64,000 nucleotides of DNA. Source: Sva-07 sp963829585. GTDB lineage: Bacteria; Actinomycetota; Acidimicrobiia; Acidimicrobiales; Ilumatobacteraceae. Where the stretch lies: assembly GCA_963829585.1 (NCBI GenBank), contig CAWHJD010000016.1:262435-326434 (forward strand), in the 5' to 3' direction. The notes under the pieces are model-generated. The model searched no databases, had not been told where the DNA came from, and was given only the letters and a program-made list of their open reading frames with translations. Each line of letters begins with the position of its first letter. The stretch's first letter is position 1. The position numbers and the translations under genes were made by a program. Below are positions 30,378 through 40,253 of the stretch, piece after piece.

Positions 30378-31479
30378 GAGTTGGCGCCAGTCTCGACACG
30401 ACGCCGACGCCTCGACGCGAGTCGAGCTACCTCGCCGCGAACCATCCCGGCATAGTACGAGACACCGAACAACGGCGAGAGGACTCCAAGCGAGACCGCC
30501 GCGCGACGTTCACCGCCAGCCACGCGAACCGCAACGCCTGCCGCGAAGGATGCGACTGACCGCCAGGCGCACAGCGACCAGCGGCCGAGTCATCGACATC
30601 ACTGCGAGCAGCGGAACCGCGACGAGCGCAACACGGATGGGCGTTCGGAACCGGGAGCCCGGTCGGTCGTGCCCGTCGATGAGCACCGTTCCGCGATGAT
30701 AGGAGTGCCGAACGAACGACCCGAGAGACGTGCGTGACTGATAGGTGCACCCGAACGTAGGAGAAAGATGGATCACGCCGTGGTCGAGCAACGGCTGCAG
30801 CATCAGGGTGTCGTCGTTGGCCATGCGGAGGTCGTCGACCTCCGTGTCGAATTGTTCACATGCTTCGAGCAGCAGCTGTCGAGGAGCCACGAACATCGTC
30901 GTGCCCTTGGGGTAGTAGTCGAAGTTGTCCCGCGTGAGCTCGACATGCCGAGGGTCGCGGTAATACCGGCGCCAGGCGAGCCGCCGTGATCCCATCCCAG
31001 AAGTGAGCGGGCAGGGACGCCGAGGGCGCAGTGACCACGTGTGCGTTCCACACGTTGCGCCCGGCGATCACCTCGCTGGCGAGGAAGCGCATCGAACCCG
31101 GGGCGATCGTGATCCGGCTGTCGACCAGGAGCACGAGGTCGCCCGTCGCGGCTGTGCGAGGCCCGCCTGCCGAGCTCGGAACCTTCCCGCATTCTCCTGG
31201 CGGACCACGACGAGTCGGCAACGGTGCGCAAGACCGTCGAGACTCGCAGCCGGTTCCATCGTCAGATCCGTCGTCGACGAGCACGACCTCGAGGTCGTGC
31301 CAACCCGCTGCGATCTGCGTCGTCGAGCAAGGCGCCTTGACGGTGTCAGGCAGCGTTGCAGCGGCGTTGAATGCCGGGATCACCACCGACAGGGATGGAA
31401 GGTCGCCCTCGAGGATCGCGGAGATCGCCCCCGAACGGAACTTCGACTTCAGCCACTTGGACCCCACAGCCGGCACCAC
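30374..31479 (-). CDS. GT2 glycosyltransferase with membrane-proximal C-terminus
   Basis: The catalytic domain reads PSLSVVIPAFNAAATLPDTV, VVLVDDGSDDGT, TAATGDLVLLVDSR (Asp-x-Ser in the usual D-x-D position) and VIAGRNVWNAHVV. After a frame change near 30970 come WRRYYRDPRHVELTRDNF, YPKGTTMFVAPRQLLLEAC, and DDLRMANDDTLMLQPLLDHG, the acceptor-side acid region. A hydrophobic segment (VALVAVPLLAVMSM) precedes the basic C-terminus. Other breaks are near 31250-31200 and 30535. It stops at TGA 30374-30376, overlapping the epimerase GTG. The start is unclear because the frame runs in from the fucose synthase without a stop; GTG 31479 is the last start that keeps the whole domain. Confidence 0.7.
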
Positions 31480-32448
31480 GCCCTGGACGCCCCGGAGCGC
31501 ACGATTCTCATCCTGTTCTCGCAGGAACCAGTCGTACGTGGATCGGATCCCCCGGTCGAGGTCGTACTTCGGGGTGCCCAGCCGAGGTTTCTCAGCATCG
31601 AGACGTCGAGCACCTTTCGAGGCGTCCCGTCAGGCTTCGACGGGTCGAACACGAGTTCCGCGCGGGATAGACCACGTCGCGAATCTTCTCGGCCAGCTCT
31701 CGGATCGGAGGTCCACGCCGGTGCCGACGTTGATGTGCGCGTCGTCGCTGTAGTTCTCCATCAGGAACACGCAGGCGTCGGCCAGGTCGTCGACATGGAG
31801 GAACTCGCGCCTCGGGGTGCCGGTGCCCCAGATCTCGACCTCGTCGCGTCCGGCGATCTTCGGCGTCGTGGAACTTGCGGATCAGCGCCGGCAGCACATG
31901 GCTCGACGTGAGGTCGAAGTTGTCGTTCGGGCCGTAGAGGTTGGTCGGCATCGCCGAGATGAAGTCGCAGCCGTACTGACGGCGATACGCCTGGCAGAGC
32001 TTGATGCCGGCGATCTTCGCGATCGCATACCACTCGTTGGTCGGCTCCAGCGGACCCGTCAGCAGCTGCTCCTCGGGATCGGCTGCGTGGCCTGACGCGG
32101 GTAGATGCAGGACGAGCCGAGGTAGAGCAGCTTCTTCATGCCGTACTCGGTGGGCCGCGTGGACGACGGTGCCGTGGATCATCATGTTGTCGTAGATGAA
32201 CTCCGCCGGGCGGGTGCTGTTGGCCATGATGCCGCCGACGGTGCCGGCGACCAGGAACACGTACTCCGGGCGGTTGGCCTTGAACCAGTGGGACACCTCG
32301 GCCTGGTCGCGCAGATCGAGTTGAGCCGTCGTGGCGGTGAGGACGTTGGTGAAGCCCTCGGCCTCGAGTCGGCGAAGGAGCGCGGAACCGACCAGCCCCG
32401 ATGGCCGGCAACAAAGACGGACGAATCAGGTGCGATGGGTTCGGACAT
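31480..32448 (-). CDS. fcl: GDP-L-fucose synthase (frame broken)
   Basis: ATG 32448 begins SEPIAPDSSVFVAGHRG, and after correction LVGSALLRRLEAEGF, giving the G-x-x-G-x-x-G NADP site. The body has YVFLVAGTVGGIMANSTRPA, EFIYDNMMIHG, the catalytic tyrosine and lysine in NEWYAIAKIAGIKLCQAYRR, and the substrate region MPTNLYGPNDNFDLTSSHVL. The C-terminus carries the typical VLDVSMLRNLGWAP and STYDWFLREQD. About 323 residues, the normal size. Breaks are near 32405, 32110, 31865, 31800, 31705 and 31580. It performs the second step of GDP-fucose synthesis, an epimerisation and reduction after Gmd (36009-37007). No stop separates it from the GT2 in the given sequence. Confidence 0.85.
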
Positions 32449-32668
32449 GGCGCTCCTCGAACAGGCGAATCGACGAGGGCGACGATACCGACTTCTGCCC
32501 CACATACTGAGAGCGACCGCTGCGCTCTCGATGCACTCTCCGAGTTGACATCTGTCTTAGACAAGCGACATCACACACGTCATGCGATTCTCGCCACATC
32601 TACAATCGGCGGAGACATGTGGACTCTGATCTCCGTTCCCAACACGCAATACGCCGATCGCGCCAACG

Positions 32669-34789
32669 ATGGCACTCGCTGAAGCCGGCGGTTCAGAGTT
32701 GGGATTAGCCTCCAACGAGGTCTTTCCCGATGGACCGGATTCGCCGAGCAGTCCGATCGATGCGCTGCCACTGAACAGGCGCGTCAGACGCCGTTGGCTC
32801 CTGATCGGGGTCACGATGGTGTGGTTCCCCGTTCTCTACATGTGGCCGGTGCTCGGCCCCGGAACGCGATCCCATCTGAGAAGCCCTCGAGCTGAGCCCG
32901 ATCTGTTGACGGACATGGACGGCGCCATCTGGCTGGCAAGGGCGCTTCGCAGCATGGTTCTGCCGTGGTCGGAATCGGCTGTGACCGCAATGCCGACTGG
33001 AGAATCGATTTGGCGCTGGCAGGCAGCCACCCAGGCCATACAAGTGATCTCCCTCTGGGGACTCCACGAGTGCTCGAACCCACCCTCGCGGTGAACACCT
33101 TTGTTCTTCTCGGATGGATCGTCACCGGGATCGCGGGATACGTACTCGCACGAAGTCTGGGAGCCGACGTCGTGACCCGCTGACGCGGGAGTGCTCTGCC
33201 AAATGGTGCCATCCATGCCAACGATGGCATCCAACTACACGAGCTACGTCTACGTCGGCGTGCCCCTGTTGGTACTCGCGGCAGTAATCGTGGTGATGAC
33301 CGAACCGTCGGGGCCTCGTTTTGCGATGCTCGCCGGCAGTCTGGCGTTCACCGCATTCTTCGATCCCTACTGGCTGTTTTTTGCGCTCGCAATGGTTCTG
33401 ACTGCTGCGGCTGCCAACGCCCGTACAGTCCTGTCATGGTGTCGTGAGCAACGACCTGTTGCACAAGTTCTCCTACTTGCGAGCCTCGTCGTGCCGATTT
33501 TGCTCATAGGAGCCGTCGTCGCAGTTGATCGGCTGGCACCCACAGGATCGCGACCACTCGAAGTGGCCCACGTCGGCTTGGTCAAGGCCGGCCTCAGAGG
33601 CCCGGCGGATTGGTTCCAATGGTCATACGAAGGCGTCGGCATACTGATACCGACAATTGCGGTGGCCATGCAGTCATCATCTTCTGGCGACGAGACAATC
33701 GTCGGTTGATGACGGCCGTCGTCGTCGGCGCAGTGTTCACAGCCTTGTCGACGCGGGCGTTCTGTTGGTTCGTTCGAGATCGGTTCGCTTGCCGAGTACG
33801 CCCGGTTTGTCATGCCCGGAGTCCGGTTCTTCCAGAGAGCTGCACTCATTTCCGAAGCCCTGATGTGCATCCTCGCACTCCTTGCGGTCCGAGACCTGAC
33901 CAGGCTAGTCAATTCTGGTTTCACGCGAAAGCTCGTCGGAGCGGCCGCCTTCGGTCTGCTCGTCATCAGTCTGGCTCCATGGCAAGGACGCTCCGTGTTC
34001 CAACCGGCGCCCGCCTATGCAGCTGTTCGCGATATTCTCGATGAGGTCGACCGTCCAATCGTTGCCACACTTCCAGCCGACAGAGTCGGCAGGGCGTGGT
34101 TCGAGCTGTCGCTCCTGGACGTGGCAGCGGTAAACGGGATCAGCGATCTGGAAGGCGGTCAGATCGTGGAGTGGGCTGCCTCCCAAGGGGCCGGCGCCCT
34201 GGCTGCACACCTGGAGTCGAAGGGAGTGACGCACCTCCTTGTCGTTGACGGCCCGGATGACCTCCTGTTGTCATTCGGTCTCGAACCGCCGCAATTCGTA
34301 TCTCGCATGTCCTTCCCCGTTTCCGGGTTCGAGTACGCGTCGCCGACAGTCACCATCTACGAGGTGCATGCTTTGGAAGGCGACGAGTTCTGTGAGACCT
34401 GCTCGGGAATCCTTCGCGCGTACCTAGAAGGAGAAAACTACCCCCTCGAAGAACTCTCGCCGGGCAACACGGCCTGGTGGATGTACGGTCCCAACAGCGA
34501 GTTGTCGCTGGACACATACGGCAGCTCGCTCGAGGGGGACGTCCGGATTCGGGTTGGGAACACCCCATGCGGGGATCCGCGAACGGTCGAAATCCGCAAC
34601 GGGCCCACCGTCCGAGTACTGACACTCACGGGTCAGGAGACTGCCGAAGTCGATCTTCCGGTGAACAACCGCACACTCGAACGACCCATCGAGATCTGGG
34701 TGGACGGCGAGGAGTGCCGTGGAATCGACGGCGACAACAGGCTCTTCAGCCTTCAGGTCTTTCAGCCAGAGTTCATCACCGACAAGTGA
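32669..34789 (+). CDS. YfhO-like membrane protein with external beta domain (frame broken)
   Basis: ATG 32669. The N-terminal half is a multi-spanning protein (WLLIGVTMVWFPVLYMWPVL, then an extracellular loop with LTDMDGAIWLARAL). It continues with FVLLGWIVTGIAGYVLARSL, the loop MVPSMPTMASNYTSYVYVG, VPLLVLAAVIVVMTE, FTAFFDPYWLFFALAMVL and VLLLASLVVPILLIGAVVAV. After another helix block (AFGLLVISLAPWQG) a soluble region follows (IVATLPADRVGRAWFE, LESKGVTHLLVVDGPDD). The last ~115 residues are a beta domain (NTAWWMYGPNSELSL, GDVRIRVGNTPCGDPRTVEI) shared with 28782-29274. Breaks are near 32990, 33065, 33185 and 33705-33810. It resembles YfhO/GT-C proteins that add a sugar on the outer face. Divergent from fcl (220-base gap). 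Confidence 0.65.
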
Positions 34790-34842
34790 CCGCGAGTTTT
34801 GTCTGACCAACGAGCGACGTTCAGTGCCGTAACCTCTCGATA

Positions 34843-35751
34843 ATGCAGACCGAGCCAGCACCGCACGCAATTCTGAGCCGGTGGAGTCGTCGAGCGATGA
34901 GGACTGGGCGACAAATGTTCAGGAATACGCCAGTTCAGCGAGTGCCCTTCGTCAACTCGCTGTACCGTCGACTCTCCGAGACCGCCTATGGCGTCTCCGG
35001 AACCGTTGTGATCGACTTTCGGGGCGCGGAGATCGAGATCACAGCTGGTGATATCACCACGCTTCCGTCACTGGCAGACGGTACGTACGAATCCGAGGAA
35101 CTCGACGACTTCCTCGCTCACGTGACAACGGGCGCGACTGTCGTCGACATCGGCGCCAACATCGGGATCTGGTCGGTGTTGATGTCGCGCGCAGTCGGCC
35201 CGGACGGAACGGTGCTCGCCTTCGAGCCGAGCCCGGGGAATGCAAAACTGCTCCGAGCCAACCTGGACCGCAACAGATGCGAAAACGTTGAGGTCGTCGA
35301 GGCCGCTGTTGGGCGGACGTCAGGGTCAGGCCATCTCGACACGACGTCACCAGGCGCCACCCACAAGCTGGCGAATGATCCAGTCGAGGGCAACGTGGAG
35401 GTCTTGGTCGTCTCGCTCGACGATTTCCTGGCTGAACGAGGACTCGCCGGAGTCGCAGCAATCAAGATCGACGTCGAAGGATACGAGCCCGAATCCATCG
35501 CCGGAATGACCAAGACGCTCGAGACTCGGCCAATGTTCCTGGCAGAGTTCTCGATACCGCAGTCGGAGCAGGCGGGAACGAACTGGCATGTCGCCCTCGG
35601 TCAGCTGGGCGCCAGGTACCACGAGTGCCGTGTGTTCGACGGTCGAACTCCCACGTGGGTTCAGAGTTCGGACCTACTCGAACTCACCTCGAATCGAAAG
35701 CTCCTCAACCTGCTCTTCGGAACGCGAGAGGAAGCGTCACACGAACGATGA
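34843..35751 (+). CDS. FkbM-family methyltransferase
   Basis: Intact 302-residue protein. After a basic lead (LSRWSRRAMRTGRQMF) and the substrate-side TVVIDFRGAEIEITAGD, the SAM motif is TVVDIGANIGIWSVLMSR. Motif II is LAFEPSPGNAKLLRANL, followed by VEVVEAAVG. The family marker is IKIDVEGYEPESIAGM, with the SLDDFLAE segment before it. FkbM proteins O-methylate sugars or polyketides, and in glycan loci they usually decorate the chain. It starts 53 bases after the YfhO-like gene on the same strand and is followed by a hairpin, so it probably ends that transcript. Confidence 0.88.
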   Translation: MQTEPAPHAILSRWSRRAMRTGRQMFRNTPVQRVPFVNSLYRRLSETAYGVSGTVVIDFRGAEIEITAGDITTLPSLADGTYESEELDDFLAHVTTGATVVDIGANIGIWSVLMSRAVGPDGTVLAFEPSPGNAKLLRANLDRNRCENVEVVEAAVGRTSGSGHLDTTSPGATHKLANDPVEGNVEVLVVSLDDFLAERGLAGVAAIKIDVEGYEPESIAGMTKTLETRPMFLAEFSIPQSEQAGTNWHVALGQLGARYHECRVFDGRTPTWVQSSDLLELTSNRKLLNLLFGTREEASHER

Positions 35752-35762
35752 ACAGTCGTCGA

Positions 35763-35782
35763 CCTCTGTAACAAGACAGAGG
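35763..35782 (+). terminator. Short hairpin after the FkbM gene
   Basis: CCTCTGT and ACAGAGG pair perfectly around a six-base loop, beginning 11 bases after the FkbM stop. There is no T tract, so a factor-independent terminator is only likely, not certain. Confidence 0.4.
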
Positions 35783-36008
35783 CCCTCTCCATCCGCGGTC
35801 TCGAGTGGCAGCTTCCTCCAATTCGCGAGGACGTCGGTTCGGCCGGGTAGAGAAAGGCTTGAGGAAACGCCGGCGATCATTCTTCCAGACCACCTACGGG
35901 AGCTCGACTTAACGTCTGTACTTCACATGCCGCGTCGAGACCGTACCTGCGTAGGCTCTTGCGACCCGTCCAGGCCGATGTCGGGCAGCAACCACACGGA
36001 GACTCGTT

Positions 36009-37007
36009 ATGCCCACAGCGTTCGTTACCGGTATCACTGGCCAGGATGGTCAGCATTTGGCGGAATTCCTGCATGGGCAGGGTTATCACGTGTTCGGGAT
36101 GGTGAAGGGCCAGAACAATCCGCGGGTGGAGGCATTGCAGGCGGAGTTGCCGTTCGTGGAATTGGTGCCCGGGGATTTGGCGGACTTACCGTCGATCGTG
36201 TCGGCGATGGAGGCATGTCAGCCCGATGAGGTGTACAACCTGGGCGCGATCTCGTTCGTGGCGTTGTCGTTCTCGCAGGCGGAGTTGACGGCGAACGTCA
36301 CCGGGTTGGGTGTGCTGCGGATGTTGGAGGCGGTTCGGATGGTGGGCGGGTCGCAGAACAATCCGATCCGTTTCTATCAGGCGTCGAGTTCGGAGATGTT
36401 CGGGCAGGTGCGCGAAACACCGCAGACCGAGTTGACGCCGTTCCATCCGCGCTCGCCGTACGGGTGTGCGAAGGTGTTCGGTCATGACATCGTGGTGAAC
36501 TACCGCGAGTCCTACGGCCTGCACGCGTCGTCGGGGATCCTGTTCAATCATGAGGGCCCTCGGCGCGGGTTGGAGTTCGTGACGCGCAAGGTGACGAATG
36601 CGGCGGCGCGGATCAAGTTGGGGTTGCAGGACGAGGTGGTGTTGGGGAACCTGGACTCCAAGCGTGATTGGGGATACGCGGGCGATTACGTGAAGGGGAT
36701 GTGGATGATGCTGCAGCAGGACAGCCCCGACGATTACGTTCTGGCCACCGGTCAGACCCAGTCGATCGAGGACCTGGTGCAACGAGCGTTCGCCGAGGTG
36801 GGCATCGAGAACTGGAGGGACTACGTGCGTCAGGATCCCAAGTTCCTGCGCCCCGCCGAGGTCGATCTGTTGATCGGCGATCCGAGCAAGGCCCGCGAAA
36901 AGCTCGGTTGGAAGCCTGAAGTCGACTTCCCGACCCTGGTCAAGATGATGGTCGACCACGACCTCAAACGCGAAGCGACCAAAGCCGGCATCACCATTCC
37001 CACCTGA
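36009..37007 (+). CDS. gmd: GDP-mannose 4,6-dehydratase
   Basis: Intact 332-residue short-chain dehydrogenase. The NADP site is AFVTGITGQDGQHLAEFL. The Gmd-specific features are EVYNLGAISFVALSFSQ, the catalytic triad in FYQASSSEMFG and SPYGCAKVFGHDI (Y-x-x-x-K), GILFNHEGPRRGLEFVTRKV, and the late GNLDSKRDWGYAGDYVKG. It makes GDP-4-keto-6-deoxymannose, the substrate of GDP-fucose synthase (31480-32448), or of other deoxyhexose branches. The first ~770 bases use G-ending codons (TTG, GCG, GTG, CGG) far more than any neighbour, while the last ~230 bases return to local style. galE follows 13 bases downstream. Confidence 0.93.
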   Translation: MPTAFVTGITGQDGQHLAEFLHGQGYHVFGMVKGQNNPRVEALQAELPFVELVPGDLADLPSIVSAMEACQPDEVYNLGAISFVALSFSQAELTANVTGLGVLRMLEAVRMVGGSQNNPIRFYQASSSEMFGQVRETPQTELTPFHPRSPYGCAKVFGHDIVVNYRESYGLHASSGILFNHEGPRRGLEFVTRKVTNAAARIKLGLQDEVVLGNLDSKRDWGYAGDYVKGMWMMLQQDSPDDYVLATGQTQSIEDLVQRAFAEVGIENWRDYVRQDPKFLRPAEVDLLIGDPSKAREKLGWKPEVDFPTLVKMMVDHDLKREATKAGITIPT

Positions 37008-37020
37008 GGAGCAACACCGA

Positions 37021-37989
37021 ATGGCCATTCTCGTCACCGGCGGCGCCGGCTACATCGGCTCGCATACCGTTCGCGCACTGCGCCAACTCAACCGTGACGT
37101 GGTCGTGCTGGACTCGCTCGAGTTGGGCGTCGCCGAATCGGTGATCGACGCTCCGCTCATCGTCGGAAATATCACCGACAACGACCTCGTCTCAGCCGTA
37201 TGCGCAGAATACGGCGTCACCCAGGTGGTGCACTTTGCGGCGTACAAGTCGGTGGGTGAATCGATGGAGAAGCCAGCCCGCTACTGGCGCAACAACGTGG
37301 CGGGTACGGTCGAGTTGATCGAGGCCTGCTTGGCCGCGGATGTCCGTGACTTCGTCTTTTCGTCGTCGTGTTCGGTGTACGGCACCCCCGCTCAGGTCCC
37401 CGTCACCGAGAACGCAGCGATCGCACCCGAGAGCGTCTACGCCGAGAGCAAGGCGATGGTCGAACGAATTCTGCGCTGGTACGGCACCACTCATGACATC
37501 CGCTCAGTCAGCCTGCGCTACTTCAACGCCGCCGGCGCGAGCTTCGACTCACGGATCGGCGAGGACTGGACCTACAGCATCAATCTGATCCCACTCGCCA
37601 TCAAGGCCGTGCTGCTCGGCGACCGTCGACTCCAGGTGTTCGGCAACGACTACGACACGCCCGATGGCACCTGCATTCGTGACTACATCCACGTCGACGA
37701 TCTCGCGGATGCCCACGTCAAGGCGCTCGACTACCTCGCCGGCGGTGGTCACTCCACGGAGGTCAACTTGGGCACCGGAGTAGGTTCTTCGGTCCTCGAG
37801 GTCATCGATGCGGTGGCGAAGGCGGCCGACTCACCAGTGCCGTACGACATCGTCGGCCGACGTGCAGGCGATCCGGTCAGTACGTACGCCGATCCTACGT
37901 ACGCTGCATCCATCCTCGGATGGCGTGCCAAGCACGATCTCGACGCCACAGTGAAGTCGGCGTACCACTGGCACCTGAAGCAACTCTGA
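37021..37989 (+). CDS. galE: UDP-glucose 4-epimerase
   Basis: Intact 322-residue GalE-type epimerase. ILVTGGAGYIGSHTVRAL is the NAD site. VVHFAAYKSVGESMEKPARY, FSSSCSVYGTP and the catalytic YAESKAMVERIL (Y-x-x-x-K) follow. The C-terminal half has RYFNAAGASFDSRIGED, DGTCIRDYIHVDDLADAHV, NLGTGVGSSVLEVIDAV and ADPTYAASILGW. It interconverts UDP-Glc and UDP-Gal, possibly also the N-acetyl forms. It sits 13 bases after gmd on the same strand (GAGGAG at 37005-37010 just before ATG 37021), so the two are surely one operon. It ends 15 bases before the convergent double GT2. Confidence 0.92.
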   Translation: MAILVTGGAGYIGSHTVRALRQLNRDVVVLDSLELGVAESVIDAPLIVGNITDNDLVSAVCAEYGVTQVVHFAAYKSVGESMEKPARYWRNNVAGTVELIEACLAADVRDFVFSSSCSVYGTPAQVPVTENAAIAPESVYAESKAMVERILRWYGTTHDIRSVSLRYFNAAGASFDSRIGEDWTYSINLIPLAIKAVLLGDRRLQVFGNDYDTPDGTCIRDYIHVDDLADAHVKALDYLAGGGHSTEVNLGTGVGSSVLEVIDAVAKAADSPVPYDIVGRRAGDPVSTYADPTYAASILGWRAKHDLDATVKSAYHWHLKQL

Positions 37990-38004
37990 CGCGCAACGAG
38001 CGAG

Positions 38005-40253
38005 TCACACTTCGGACTGAGAAGGCGCGGGTCGGACGTCGACATCGATGCGGCAGTCACTGCCGAACCATCGAACCCCTTCATGGACGAGGTCGACGGC
38101 AAGCACGTGCGCACCATCGGTCTGTGGCCCGACGACCTGGAGTTGCAGCAGTGCGCGTTCGCCGGGCCGTATCGGTGAGGGAAGCGTCGAACGCAGGCCG
38201 TCGGCGACGACCATCTCGCCGTCCTTCCACCATCGATAGGTGAGACGCACGTCGTCCGGCTGATCCATCCAGGTGAAGCCTCCACGATTCACCACAGTGA
38301 CATAGAACGTGGCGAGCTGACCCGATACCACGCAGGGCTCCACATCCCACGGCTCGATCTCGGCGGCGTAGTCGTCGTCGCAGAGCGGGCGCTGATTCCA
38401 GTACCCATCGATCTCGTCGCGCCCGACCAGTCTCACCTCGACCGGTACCCCGACCGGCGTCTCCGAGGGCGGGGCATCGATGACAGCACGGATCATCGCA
38501 ACGTCCTCGGGCGGCACAGCGATCGGGGCACGGGTGACGAACGCCTCGGGAAGGTACGGCACGTTGACGCTTCTCCCAGCACCCGTGAGCCCCGGATGCT
38601 GTTGTTCGTATCGCTCCACCTTGGCCCGCCGAACGTCGACGGAGTTGACCACACAGTCGAGGTGATAGATCGGGAATTCGACGAATCGGTACGGCAGTCT
38701 CGGTATCAGTGACGTGTGCAGCCGACCTTCGACTCGGATCACCGCAGGATCGTTACGCACCAGTCGCGAATGGAAGTCGGGCCACCACGGCCGTTCCTTG
38801 ACCCAGTGTGCGACGTCCGGATAGAGCCAACGGGTCGGCAACCAGTACTGGAACGTTTCGGCGTCGGCGATGAGGTCGGGCAACGCTTCGACGAGCGCGT
38901 TGCTGGCGACTTCGTCGCTGTCCACTCGCAGGATCCAGTCCATGTTGCACAGCGAGTGGAGCCAGGCGAGTGAACGCTCGAGCGGGGGGGCATACTCGAA
39001 TCGGACGATGGTGTCGGCGACCTCGGCCAGTCGACGAGCGTCCGAGGGGTCCAGCCGCGAGTCAACGGCCACGACGATCTCATCGGCCACGTCCCGAAGC
39101 AGTGAGAGCGACCCGCGACCCGTTCCGGTGGACCATCGGTCAGGCACACGACCGACAGCGTCTGCTGAGCCAACGGCCGGACCATCGCCCCGACGTTAGG
39201 GACGCGAGTTCGAGTCTCCAAATCACGCATCGAGTTCTCAAGGACGATCGCACCGAGCACCCCGAGTGCCGCGGGTGACCGAGGGGCATTGGCCGATCCG
39301 CTGCTCTCGCAGGCTGCCGCCTGCTGCAACAGGGCGATGACCACGCGAGCGAACTCGCGCTGGAAGAAAGCGGCGACGAGCTCTGGCGGCTCCCGTCGCT
39401 CCGCCAAGAGCGTCCGGAGTGCCCGATAGACGGCGTCGAGATCGTTGATGCAGCGCACCAACCTCTCGGACTCCGATGCCTTCGTGATGCTCGTCGAGCG
39501 TTGAATCCAGCGGTATCCGTGCTCCGGCACCCCGACGAACACAGCACTGTTCGCCGCGAGCAGGAAGGTGATCAGGATGTCCTCACCGAAGTAGATCGAT
39601 TCCTGTTCGGTATCGATGCCCGCGATCGCGGTCGTCCACACGGTCGTTCGGATCAGCTTCACGCAGAGACTGCTCCAGATCTTCTCGCCGAGGAATCCCC
39701 GCACGATGTCGCCATCGTGGAGCACGAGATGACCACCTGCTCGGTTCAGCGGTCGCATTGTTCCGTCCGGCTCGATCTGCCACAGCTCGCACTGGACCAG
39801 GTCGGCATCGTGCTGGATTGCGGCCTCGTACATGGCCGCGATGAAGAAGTCCTCGACCTCATCGTCCGAGTCGACGAACCCGAGGTATCGACCTCGCGCT
39901 TCGCGCGCGCCGGTGAAGCGCGCACGGATCAGACCCTGGTTCACGTCGTGCCGGACGAGGCGTACCCGATGGTCACCTGCCGCCACCCGACCCACGATCC
40001 CCGCGACATCACCCGGCGAGCAATCGTCGACCACAATCACTTCGAAGTCGTTGAAGCTCTGGCGAAGAATGGACTCCAGACAGACGCCGAGATGCTCTTC
40101 GGTTCCATACACGGGAACCACGATCGTGACCGCCGGCTCCGCCACCACGGCATCGACACTCTCCCGACGCACGAGTCGAGTCAGTCGTCGAGTGAGCGCT
40201 GACGCTCGACCGCTCACGCTCCCGTTCCGATGTTGCATGTCGGTCAGCCTCAC
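38005..40253 (-). CDS. Tandem GT2-GT2 glycosyltransferase with C-terminal Ig-like domain
   Basis: GTG 40253 overlaps the stop of the preceding GT2 (GTGA). GT2 domain one: VTIVVPVYGTEEHLGVCLES, VVDDCSPGD, GFVDSDDEVEDF. It is a paralogue of the three GT2s at 40250, 43063 and 44014. After ~370 residues a frame change near 39110 joins SVVCLTDGPPER to SLLRDVADEIVVAVDSRLD, the start of a second, SunS-like GT2 (RFEYAPPLERSLAWLHSLC, ILRVDSDEV, PWWPDFHSRLVRND). The last ~110 residues are a beta domain (VEPCVVSGQLATFYVTVVN, VRLTYRWWKDGEMVV, VDLVHEGVRWFGSD) of the type attached to actinobacterial transferases. Predicted: two successive sugar additions plus glycan binding. Confidence 0.82.
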
